Source of the DNA: Parelaphostrongylus tenuis
Lineage: Eukaryota > Nematoda > Chromadorea > Rhabditida > Metastrongylidae
DNA length: 64,000 nucleotides
Assembly: GCA_019055375.1 (NCBI GenBank)
Contig: JAHQIW010005303.1
Location: 1-64,000 of the forward strand
Direction: 5' to 3'
In this document: positions 11,031-21,163 of the stretch, piece after piece
How positions within the stretch are numbered: position 1 is the stretch's first letter
How the letters are laid out: each line of letters starts with the position of its first letter
The notes under the pieces: model-generated
Database searches by the model: none
Told to the model about the DNA's origin: nothing
The model's input: the letters and a program-made list of their open reading frames with translations, nothing else
Translations under genes and position numbers: made by a program

Positions 11031-12218
11031 TGACACAGATCGCGTATTTGCATGACGTTTATTCTCTCTTCTATGGTTTGAATGTTGTGGCAATCGTTTG
11101 GTGAGTGCCATGCCTTTCCGCAATAGAAACAAGGTTTTCTTGTTATTATTTTTTCCTGACTTGAATGGCTTGTGGAGGACTTCCAACATTTGTTTCCCTG
11201 ACATTATATCTGAGGTTGACTTTTTCGTGAACTTGGTTTTGAAGTTGAAGTTCTTCTTTGATGTACTCCTTGATAGTTGCCAGCATTTCTTTTATCAACC
11301 ACGTGCCTTCTCTTTGACGTCTTTTCTGTATAACGTGGCGTTGGATATCCTTTGTGAACTTTTCAAGCAGTAGCTGTTGCAGAATCGTGCCATCTATCAG
11401 TTCTCCTTTTTGTTTCAATCGGATGACAATAGAATAAAGTGAGTCACAAAGCTTCTCCTGATTCCTTAGTCGAAAACTTTGGGCTTCGAGTGTGCGTAAT
11501 TTTCGTAAAAGTTGTTCGATGATGCTTTGAGGATTCCCATATTTTTCTCTTGATTGGGCTCTTACCAAGGGATATGCTTCTCGTGACACGTTGTAAAGTT
11601 TAGCTATTTTTTTGGGTTCTCCTTGAAGGGCTTCGAGTAGACAATTCATCTTTAGAAAATCATCTATAGGTCGTGAGTGCATGGTGTGCTCAGATGCTCC
11701 CCAGAATGAGTCCCATTCCCAGGTTTGCCCGCTGAATTTCGGAAGTGGTATAGGAGGTAAGGTTGAAGTTGGCACTTTGACGATGTGGTTACATATATTG
11801 CTTGGTGGGCCAATAATGGCGTCCGTGTGGGTTTTAGTTGTGCCTTCCAATTTATCCAGAAGATTCAGAAGTATGGTTCGATGGACTGTTGCCCTATCGA
11901 TCAGATCAATTGCTTTTTCCGTGTTAGCCTCGACTCGTGTATGAATTTGCTCTAGCAGCGGTGTGTTAGAGTCGAGGCGATCTGCTGCTATATTGTAGTT
12001 GTCCAGTGCTATTTGGACAGCGTTAATTTGGGTTTCGATATCTGTCTTTGCTTGATGTAGCTCATCTTGAAGCGAAACGATGTATCCCTTCGATTAGCTT
12101 CTTCGGATGGAAGCGATAGGGGGGTGTTGATGAGGTCTTGGTGGTTGTCTAGATAGGTTTTTAGACGGTTGATAGTTTTTGTCAAGACCGCTTGGCGCAC
12201 GGTAAGAGTGAACGTCAT
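11031..12218 (-). pseudogene. BEL/Pao LTR retrotransposon gag, truncated
   Basis: The minus strand from 12218 downward encodes an N-terminal segment (12218-12090), then, after a frameshift, a long open stretch ending at 11146. It includes LPPIPLPKFSGQTWEWDSFW and LREAL-like LLEALQGEPKKIAK, the DUF1759 gag signature of BEL/Pao elements. A further frameshift leads to CFYCGKAWHSPNDC (about 11070-11125), a CX2CX4HX4C zinc knuckle that binds nucleic acid. The element stops at about 11031, where fold-back sequence begins; protease, RT and integrase are absent. It is missing from duplication copy 2. Confidence 0.8.
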
Positions 12219-13010
12219 CGGTGATTGTGGGAGAAGTTAGTAAACGAGCTTTGCAACTTTGAGTTTTGAAGACAATTTTTTTATGAAAAGGAACCTGCGT
12301 ACCTTTGCTCTTCCCAAGCTGAGATTGTTCGCTTTATACTGATGATGCCATCGTTCGGCCAATGCGTCACTATTTTAGTTGGGCCGATGCACCCCTATTT
12401 TAGTTTCAGTGATAGTTGAGTCGTTGCTTGAATACTTTGCGACAAGAGTACTGCTCTTTGACTCGTCTTGATTTGTCCTGCCACGCGGATCTTTGAGATA
12501 GGATTTATCTTTATAACGAACAACCTAAATACATCAAAATATGTACACACATATGTACAACAACCATCATGAGCATTAACGATACGAACTTAATCATAAA
12601 AGAGAACGATAAAGTTGATGCCAAGGACAAGTGAGTGACGATGTCGAAAAATGAATGATTGATTCGAGATTCATGATACGAAGGAGCAATTGATAGCTAA
12701 TGTCTTGACACCTAGTTAATATAATCGACAGATGAGTAGAAGGAGATAAAGAGAACGAGCAGGCAATGAGAACGTAAAGAGGAATCAAGTGCCATTGTGG
12801 GCGTGATTCTCCACCATCGCCATTTTCCTTGACCGCTGAGCAACCACCTCGTCGGCAGATGTCCGCCATCGGCAATGTCCCGGCTATATCGCGATCTCGG
12901 GCCGATAAACACCTTAATTACGTCACCTTCCGATAATTTGAGGCAATGTCCACAGGATACAATCCTATGCTTATTCGATAAATTTAACATAGTGTTGTAT
13001 TATCTATAAT
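12219..13010 (-). other. Possible 5' leader/LTR of the BEL/Pao relic
   Basis: Lies immediately upstream of gag on the same strand and is absent from duplication copy 2. A TATAAAG-like word is at about 12510 on the minus strand. Without a second LTR in the window this cannot be proved. No gene is recognised here. Confidence 0.3.
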
Positions 13011-13827
13011 ATGTACATGCGCGGCGCAAAGGAAATACCAGTTGTCTAGTTGAAGAACTGCTACATGTGACATCGTTTTCAACTTCTCACGCTGTGTACC
13101 AGGATTTTCTGCGATGCACGCAGCAATGGAAAGAAGTTATCCAGTGGATTTGAATTTTGAAAAGACATTAGTCATACTGAATGATGATATATCACAAAAG
13201 AGATTTCTATAAACTTTTCATTGCATAAAAACGCTCATATGTTGAAAAAACCGCCTTTCTTTCATCAAGAAAACCGTATTCTTCCAAGAAGAAACACAGT
13301 CCTGCTGCTATAAGACATTTGTTTACACTTTCCTTTTTTCAGTGTACGTTTGCGTAGTCACTCAATAACTTTAAAGAAGCCAATTTTGATACTGAGAACG
13401 GCTTGTGAAACGATTTCTATAGTACCTTTGACTTACAGAATAAAGTATTACGTTTTGCCTTCGGAGTGCGTTACTACTTCACAGTGGATTTTCTGATAAT
13501 ATGTAATGAAATTTTGATGAAGTGAATTTTCGCTACGCAAATAAAGATTGGTGGTTCCTTCTGATTATAAGGGAACAAAGAGAAACAGATCTCATTCCTT
13601 CGAGCGGAACTTTCATAAGAGTGTTAGTAACCATTCGAAAGCTGAGACATGAGGCTACAGCCCTACCTCACCGGTTACTTAAAAGCCCTTAATAAAGATG
13701 TAGCATCCCAGAAAAAAATTATATTTCGTACCCACCGTGCACCGTTATTTCTATACACGTATAATTCGCTGGAAGCACGAAAAGCATAACAGCGAGTAGA
13801 AAATTTTCCTAAATATTCGAATCATAG

Positions 13828-13897
13828 GAGCGCATGTGCAGCAGTGGTTAGAGGTGCTCTGCGTCGCCCATGAGGCGGACGATTCGATCTCGTGCTC
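13828..13897 (+). repeat. tRNA-like SINE head
   Basis: GAGCGCATGTGCAGCAGTGG (A-box-like) to ATTCGATCTCGTGCTC (B-box-like). Related heads at 46497-46566 (+), 15145-15216 (-) and 31162-31229 (-). Confidence 0.5.
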
Positions 13898-13899
13898 AT

Positions 13900-14470
13900 G
13901 CCTCACCAAGCCACCTATAATAATTTTCCCAACGTAGCATTGCTGTTGTTTCCGGAATTACAAAATAAAAAAGGCAACGCAGATGGTCCATGACCTTAGA
14001 GAGCAAATGTTATCGCAGAGGTTCGAGTACCTTAGACAGAAAATTGTCTAAGTGGCTAGGACGGCACCCGCTGCCACCAGCCTCAACACTCAGTTCGATT
14101 GCCGGGCATCATCCGAACGGTCGTGTGACTTCATCCGGCCACCTCACCTCAATCGTAATCGATCCATTATTGTTCTCTTTACGCAGTTTCGTTGCCGTGT
14201 ATCTAATCGCTATCATAAGGTTGTGTTCATATAATTGTTGAATGAACTCAACAGAATGTGAGCGGAACATAGCGCTCTGTGGCGGAGCGAACCCACTTAG
14301 GCTATGCTCGGCCCACCACCGCGGTAAAGGGATTCTGCTCATGTATAATCAGTAGTGACCCCACTGCTATCACACTATACATTCACCCACTGGATCCTAC
14401 CTTTGGCTTGTTATTCCGGGGCGAGCATAACAACCCAAACGGGCTCCGCTGCCTAGCCATGCTCCGTCAG
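13900..14470 (+). repeat. Dispersed repeat R2 downstream of SINE head
   Basis: About 500 bp with words gcaacgcagatggtccatga, aggttcgag and ctatgctcggcccaccaccg. Repeated at 46570-47130 (duplication partner) and 16737-17270 (independent third copy). It ends in an 18-bp tandem (cgtcagttacaataacac), about 3-4 units at 14466-14520. Confidence 0.6.
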
Positions 14471-14624
14471 TTACAATAACACTGTCAATTACAATAACAC
14501 CGTCAGTTATAATAACATTCATAGTATCGTCAGACGATGATACTTCCCATCAATCGGTCACTCACATTGACAATAGTCTTATGCTCACCCTAAAGATATG
14601 TCGCAATCATGTATATATTATTAT

Positions 14625-14885
14625 TCTAATAATGCATGGAAAATATTTATATTTATAAATAACATTATATATAATATGTTATATAATATTATATATTATA
14701 ATATTACTATATTATATATATTATATTATATTATATTATATATCATATAATAATATATATAATAATAATATATAATAATAAAATATATAATATATAATAC
14801 AATGATAAAATTTAGTAATATAATAATACATAATATATAATATATATAATAATATATTATAATATATTTTATGTTATATTATATA
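14625..14885. repeat. AT-rich (TA/ATT) low-complexity stretch
   Basis: About 260 bp of almost pure A/T, with short GC-free palindromic blocks such as tatataatattatat; continues in part at 15217-15290. Copy 2 has a simple (TTA)n run here instead. Confidence 0.8.
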
Positions 14886-14929
14886 ATATTACACGTTATA
14901 ATATCATTATAAAAGGATAAAAGGATAAA

Positions 14930-15216
14930 TCTCTGGCGTTGATCAATCCCTGAGGGATGCGCCATGCCTTCGACTTCAATTTTTAACTTCGTTTGAGGTG
15001 ATTGAATGCAGATCTGACCTTTACAATGACTCGCGGAGGCATCCCGCTGAAGCGAGTCAGTGCTGCTTATCCTCCCAGACAAGTCTGAGACCTGTCTGGT
15101 ACCAATTTACCGACCCCGGAGGGATGGATGGCTTGGTGAGCCATGAGCGCGAGATCGAACCAGTGACCTCGTGTGCGACGCAGGGCACCTCTAACCACTG
15201 CGCCACATGCGCTCTA
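14930..15216 (-). repeat. tRNA-derived SINE
   Basis: Minus-strand element. The tRNA-like head at 15216-15145 has TGTGGCGCAGTGGTTAGAGG and TGGTTCGATCTCGCGCTC. The body contains TCGGTAAATTGGTACCAGAC, then GGAGGATAAGCAGCACTGAC and CCTCAAACGAAGTTAAAAAT. Related copies: 30945-31229 (-) and a headless one at 47575-47735 (+). Confidence 0.65.
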
Positions 15217-15556
15217 TAATATCATTATATGTTGTAATATATATATAATATGTATATTGTGTATATAACATGTATATTATAGGTTGTCTGGTTCTGCCAC
15301 TTTGTTTGGTACCACGTTATTGTTTGGTTCCACCCTATTGAACGCTATAACCCTTATAAAGGATTTGAGGTTTGTGCCCTTGTCCGTTACAAGACACAAG
15401 TTGGCAGCAGATCAGTCGCTCACACAGTCGGGAGTTCAGCCCGCCGCAACTTGGAAGCACAATGCGTGACAGCACAAAGGGAACAAACAAGAAGACCACT
15501 GAACCTCCACATATAATTTAGTGCATCGGCTACAAACCTTCGCTACAGTCTTTGGT

Positions 15557-15629
15557 GCATTGGCCAGGAATCGACCCCGGGTCGCCCGCGTGGCAGGCGA
15601 GCATTCTACCACTGACCCTCCACCATATT
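15557..15629 (-). tRNA. tRNA-Gly(GCC)-like pseudogene
   Basis: The minus strand carries GGTCAGTGGTAGAATGCTCG, then CCTGCCACGCGGGC with anticodon GCC in a 7-base loop, and a T arm (CCGGG GTCGATT CCTGG) followed by CCAATGCA. The 5' acceptor strand (AATATGG) does not pair with CCAATGC except for its last bases, and the T-loop start is changed. Probably a tRNA-Gly pseudogene; its edge coincides with the end of the segmental duplication. Confidence 0.6.
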
Positions 15630-15641
15630 TCGCACAATGCC

Positions 15642-15812
15642 TACTCATAGATCGGGGCACTCAGCAGAACGCCCCCACTTCTTACTCATAGATTAAGGCA
15701 CTCAGCAAGAGAGCCCTCACATCTTGGGACATAGAGCGGGGAACTAGCAAGAAAACCCCTACGTCCTGGGGCATAAAGCAGGGAACTAGCAAGAAAGCCC
15801 TCCTTCCCCCCC
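15642..15812. repeat. Tandem repeat, about 42 bp x 4
   Basis: Four degenerate units of 41-43 bp, each with catagaN-rich start, ggggcactcagcaaga-like middle and cccccac-like end, finishing in a poly-C run at about 15797-15809. Confidence 0.75.
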
Positions 15813-16736
15813 CCCCCCTCTTTAAGGCGTATCAGCCGACTACGTTCGCATACTAGTCACTAGCGGATCTTGCAATCAAAGGAACGGCCTCACCAGCCGA
15901 ATGAAGTATTCGCATTGAATCATCATTGCGGCAACACAACTCTATGAGTAGCTGAACAAGACAACTTCATCAAGTCATAACCAAACAACCTCAAACTTGG
16001 AAAACCACCCGGTACGTTTGAATTCCGTCATTATATCAAAGTCACGTTCCATATAACTGTATGGAAAGGGCTGAAGCAAAAGTAAAGCAGGAAATATAAA
16101 ACGTCAACATCATGACGGATCACTGCATCGTAGTATTAGCCAAAGTACTGGAAAAGTTCAGCGTAGCCCTAAAAATAGACTTACAACGCACGACGTTGCG
16201 TTGTGATCTACATAATCTTACTTTTCCTCAATCAAAAGTATTTCTAGCCTCATTACCACCCCAAGACCTGATAAACAACCTCAGCTTGGGAACATATCTA
16301 CGCCCACGGACCAGTCGTAGCATCTATAGGACTAGGTCCAAGTAGGGACCGTCCAAGAAGGCGAATAAACTACAACTTCCGTCCGACAAGACGAATAACT
16401 ACAATTACCGTCCGAAAGGATGAACAAACTACAGTGACTATCTCTATTATCTTAGATAAACCAAACAAAGTGAACAACCTCAGCTTGGGGCGACCTCCGA
16501 TTAGATCCAGTCATTAGAGCAATATCTTTATATTCTCTTTTTTCTCATCTTTTTCATTGATCGTTAGTTACACGTTTCACCTAAGTATCAATTCCAGGTC
16601 TCTAACCTTCTATAGGAAAACTTTCTTCGTTTCCTTCAGCCATGTCGTCTTCAACTATGCAAGACACTATGATGTTCAGGCTCGTAGACGCACTGATCTA
16701 TAGAGCCTAGGAGATGAGCATTTTGCGAAGCCAGAG
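15813..16736. other. Non-coding stretch with short repeats
   Basis: No exon recognised. Three units of 30-33 bp (cgtccgacaagacgaataac type) lie at 16345-16440. The word aacaacctcagcttggg recurs near 15985 (variant), 16272 and 16467. Confidence 0.5.
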
Positions 16737-17270
16737 TATAGCAAATCTCCCAACGAATCTTTGCTATCTTTTCCTGATTTACATGCTAATTTAGGCAACG
16801 CAGATAGTCCCTGATCTTAGAGAGCAGATGGTATCGCAGAGGTTCGAGGACTTTAGACAGAAAATGATCCAAGTGGCACCCACCTGCCACCAACCTCAAC
16901 TGTCAGCTTGATTACGGGGCATCATCCGAACGGTCGTTGACTTCATCCAGACCACCTCACCACAAATCGTCATCGATCCATTATTGCTCTCTTCAGACAA
17001 TCTCGTTGTCGTTTATGTAATTGCTATCATAAGGTTGTGTTCATATAATTGCTGAATGAACACAAAAGAATTGTGAGCGGAACATGTCACTTACGTGGCG
17101 CTGCAAACTCAGGCTATGCTCGACCTACCACCGCGGTTGAGGGATTCTGCCCATATATAATCAGTAGTGACTCCACTGCTATCACACTATATATTCACCC
17201 TATGGATTCCGCCGTTGGCTTGTTATTCCGGGAAGAGCATAACAACCCAAAAGGGCTCCTCCGCATGAGA
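16737..17270 (+). repeat. Dispersed repeat R2, third copy
   Basis: Matches 13920-14460 and 46590-47110 but lies outside the segmental duplication and lacks a tRNA-like head, showing that R2 is a dispersed family. Confidence 0.6.
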
Positions 17271-19987
17271 TGTATTGCTTCTGTCTCGCTCCTTATTCAT
17301 AGTTTTCTCCACGTTCATTGAACGTCTAAGGTACATGTGCGAGATGGTCTCCATAAGTAAGAACAATTTAGTTGGACTTAATGTTCAGTCTTTTTTTCCC
17401 TCAGGCATGTTGAAATCACTGAGCATCATCTCTGACACACTAGTATTCCAAATGAAGATGACGATGTCACCAGCACAGCGTAGTTTGGTAGTGATTTCTC
17501 ACCAGTACGTATGTCCTTCTTAGTCGAGTGATTCATATCCACGACAGTGCAAGAGTGAACAGCTTTCGCGATATACTGTGGTTTTGTGCAGCTCACTTTC
17601 TAGAGATATGGTAAAGGGTCAGTGGAGAGGCTGCATTTTCGTGCTGCACTTCTAGAAAATTCAGCTGGTATTTGTATTTGAAACTGTTTTACTCGCGGTC
17701 TCAACGGCGACAATTGTCCCTAACTAACCTAATTACTGTTTTCTTCACAAACAAGCACGAGGCTGTTATTACAATATATATACACAATAGTTGACTTTCA
17801 GCATTCGCTTTCTCTAGAGCCTGAGAAGCTAAGCGTATTGAAACCTAGCCGACTAAATATTTCCATGAACTAGGTTGAAGGATTCCAGCACATATTTCGT
17901 TCACACAGTAAGCAACTTTATTTGAACATCGCAGTAAACTCTTGAAGGTCATTACGCGTCGGTGTTTTAGACTCCTGTGCGAGATTTCTAACTTACGTTT
18001 CAAAATCTTCATGCTCTTTTTGCGTCCTCTGCATATCTAGCGAGTTATTTTCTTTGGCTTTGGGCATATCCAATTGGATATGCCTGAACACGGCGATAGA
18101 GAGGTGCACACATTGAGCGTTTGCCCGCGCACGTTTTACAAGATATCGGGTATCATGTGGCAGAACTCACTTAAACCCAGTTACGAAAATTATCCATTGC
18201 TGCAGCCTTTGTCACTGATCATGCGCACTAATTTTGAGCACTTCAGCAATTATCTGTTCCAGTATGCCTTCAAGATGATTTCCTGCACCTTGTACAGTTT
18301 CCATCCCCCAAATAACTTCAATATGAATACGTTTAAATGGTTTTAGAGGTCCATCAAAGATCGAAGATCTCCTTGTCGGTCCATTAGCTGTCGTTGGGTA
18401 TCCTCCTCCATTTTCATCAAGAAGTGTTATGTAAGGAGGATAAAATCTATGCAAACTATATAGAGCTTAATGAAAGCTGTAAGAAGGAGTATACCTCAAT
18501 AAGTGTTTTAAGTAAAAGGTTTTGTTATGCCAGAAAATAGAGACTAGGAAATCCCACTCGATCACGGAAAACAGTGATGAGGAGGACGTTGGTGTTGAAG
18601 CCGGTAATATCATAGGAACAATGCACTTGCCACAGATGCTTGCACTGGGGGACTCACGAGATGGAGAACAGTGTACATTGAATGTTGAGAGATATTCGTC
18701 AGGTGCTCAAGGAGAGTGCTGATGGCTGAGAACTCCATCCTTCGATGAGCGACAGGTGGGTTTGTTCAAGACGACGTAATGCTCACATGCGAGGGGCCAA
18801 TCGATTTCTATGAGCTATTTATAACTGATTTTATATCATTGTACACCTACAAATGTGTACGTAGGTACAGGCACAACTTTCTGGCCAACTTTGTGCGAAC
18901 TATGGAGAGGTTTGAAAGTCGTAGAAAGTGTAAGAAGAAGCTTGCCTAAAAAAGTGTTCCAAGTGAAAGATCTTTATCATCAAGAAACGTGTAGCGGGGA
19001 TGTGCTTTTCCAAACCTACCTGCGTTGGTCACTGTTCAGTCACTCGTCATTCACTGTTTTGGATGTCCTTCTTTGGAACTGGTCGACTGAACAGATTGTG
19101 ATCCAATTTGACATTCCCAGGCTCCAAAAAAGGAGAAATCTTCGGAACTCATATTGTAATGTGACTTAATGAATTAATCTCGTGTCGACATCCTCGTGGA
19201 TGTTCTTTTATTCTTTTAGAATAACCCATAAGAACTTTTTTTTGCGATATCTCACGATATAGTCATGATAATGTCTCCTGAATACGACAGTGCTGAAACG
19301 AATTTCTGAGATAGACGTAGCACCGCGATCACGGTGGCTGGGGGAAACGCCGGTACCGTGCGGCGTGTGGCTGAATGTAATACGCCGGCGCGAAAAGGTT
19401 AAACAGGCATATTTCCCTGGTTCACCAATAGTTCGGACAAACAAGGGCATTCATTTCTTCATTTCAGAGTCGAATAATCGTACTACACCCGTCTGGAATC
19501 AGCTTGTTTCTCCCAATCGGCAATCGTTTGCAATTGTCTGTAGTTTGCGTGCACAGACGTTGGTATTTCCTTTAACTTCTTCTACATAGTGCTCTAATGC
19601 TATCCACAAATGTTACTGAGAAATAGCACAAATAGTTCACCACAAGAATCCAGCATATAAAACTTTTGATTTATTCTTATGTCGCAGCTAATTACTACTT
19701 GGTTTTTCGCAACTGATTCAGATCTGCTTAGTCTCTGTTGAAAAGTGATAGTAATAGGAGGAAAATCTCGTAGATGTCGATGAAGAGTGCTAGAGCTGCA
19801 AACACGTATTCCTCCGGTGACAAGTTGTATCGTCTTCCTCCCACAATCATCTAAATGGACCACTAACTGATTCGAATATTCTGTGCCTTATTTTGTTTGG
19901 TACCTATCCTTCTACACAGCAAGGTATGATGTGAAATACATCCCGTGGATGGTGAAATGCGAGCAAAACTTGCAGCCTAACTTACTA
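17271..19987. other. Mostly unrecognised; weak exon candidate at 18535-18603
   Basis: A + strand segment 18535-18603 follows ttgttatgccag and precedes gtaata, encoding KIETRKSHSITENSDEEDVG then VEA, acidic and exon-like. No neighbouring exon supports it. A 22-bp perfect palindrome is at 18063-18084. The word at 19112-19160 (caggctccaaaaaaggagaaa) is a degraded relative of the motif at 59567-59626. Confidence 0.25.
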
Positions 19988-20912
19988 GGTCTTCAACTAA
20001 GTTTCCGAACTTGATCCAGAGAGTAGGAAGTTTCTCACAAAAACAAACTGTCCTTTTACCTGTTTCGTGCAAATTTTCTCGCGCATCGTTTGCCATATTT
20101 TTGCACATAGTTAATCAACAATGGAGCCGTCACGGGAAGTTATTCAAGTTACTGCTTTACGAGTTTCAAATGGGGCAAATTTTTAAGCTGCATTTCACAA
20201 CATCAGTCATGCAAAAGGCCGCCAAATTGTGGGTAGAACTACGGCGTCGTAATGATTTACAAACATTCGCAATGGAGATACCGATTTGGCCGATCAACCA
20301 AGATCCGGAAGACCGCGTGAAATTGATCGAATAGCAATCATTGAAGCGATTGAAGAGATCCAACTTTGTCAGCCGGTATTTGGTCAATGATTTCCATTTT
20401 TCAGAGAGCAGATCCAGAAGATTTTGAAAGATGTAAGATGAAAGCCGGTCAGACCATCAACGCTGAGCGCTGTTGTCAGCAACTGGACCGTTGCAATCAA
20501 GCAATTCCACGTCACGCCTTCGCCAGGTCATTTTGCTCCAAAACAATGCAGAGGCATACGTTGCCAAGTATACAAGGAAGATGTTGACCGGTTTGGGCTG
20601 GGAGCACTTGGATCACCGCCGTATTCACCAGATCTGTCTCCTTCCAATTTCCATCTCTTCGGAAATCATTGGAGCACTGGTTGGAGAAGAAGAAGTTTCA
20701 AGACATCAATCACGTGCGTCGAGAATTGACTGGTTGGTTTGCATCGAAGAATAATCAGTTTATGAGCGCAGAACTGATTTGTTGCGGAGCGTTGGCAGAA
20801 CTGCATCCAGGCAAACGAGAATACTTCAATTAATGTTATTTGCTACTTTCGATTACTTGGAAAAATAAATCTTTGAATTCTTTGATCAAGTTCGGAAGCT
20901 TAGTTGGAGTTC
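19988..20912 (+). mobile_element. Mariner transposon, internally deleted and mutated
   Basis: Flanked by TA at 19986-19987 and 20913-20914. Both ends read CAACTAAG, then TTCCGAACTTGATC with one change, as terminal inverted repeats. Between them are pieces of a mariner transposase on the + strand: the helix-turn-helix and linker (DLADQPRSGRPREIDRIAII, about 20280-20345), the C-terminal catalytic end (AYVAKYTRKMLTGLGWEHLD, then EEEVSRHQSRASRIDWLVCI) and a terminal ending like mariner proteins (about 20820). Stops and frameshifts throughout. 925 bp against about 1.3 kb for intact elements, so it is dead. Confidence 0.85.
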
Positions 20913-21094
20913 TAATAATCTTCGAACACGCAATTACTCTTTCAGCAGACCCAGACGCTGTCTATCCACCACATCAATGAGAACCTTTGCTTTGTCTTTC
21001 TCTCAACTACGTCTCAACCCCACTGGTGCTATCAGAAACTACCGTCTTATGCGATTAACGACTTAGAGAATAAGACGGAATTCGATTTTTTTAC

Positions 21095-21163
21095 CTGAAT
21101 GTCAAGTGCTAGATATACCATGAGGAGGACGCAAGCCACTGCTGTGTATATTGTGTGTAAGAT
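21095..21163 (-). CDS. TMBIM gene, TM6 exon
   Basis: 69 bp, acceptor tggcttcag, donor CAG/GTAAAA. The YLALDIQ end corresponds to the D-Q motif after TM6 in the family. Confidence 0.75.

Larger units (their letters stand above)
1..15560. repeat. Segmental duplication, copy 1
   Basis: Sequence from the window start to about 15560 aligns in the same orientation with about 36008-47590. Diagnostic matches are 1-120 with 36008-36115, 158-1240 with 36872-37950, 2888-9520 with 37962-44740, 9541-10258 with 44761-45508, 13066-14640 with 45720-47330, and 15270-15540 with 47400-47580. By eye most of it is roughly 90-95% identical. Copy 1 carries an extra block at about 10260-13060 (fold-back plus BEL/Pao relic) and retains about 1.64 kb (1250-2887) that copy 2 lacks. 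Alignment begins at base 1, so the duplication probably continues left of the window. Confidence 0.9.

Noticed and set aside
14460..14525. Regular spaced repeats as a CRISPR array
   Set aside because: Eukaryotic context, 18-bp units directly abutting with no unique spacers; an ordinary minisatellite.
19290..19589. + strand ORF in a GC-richer patch
   Set aside because: Both strands are open over part of it, no splice sites flank it, and no domain is recognisable.
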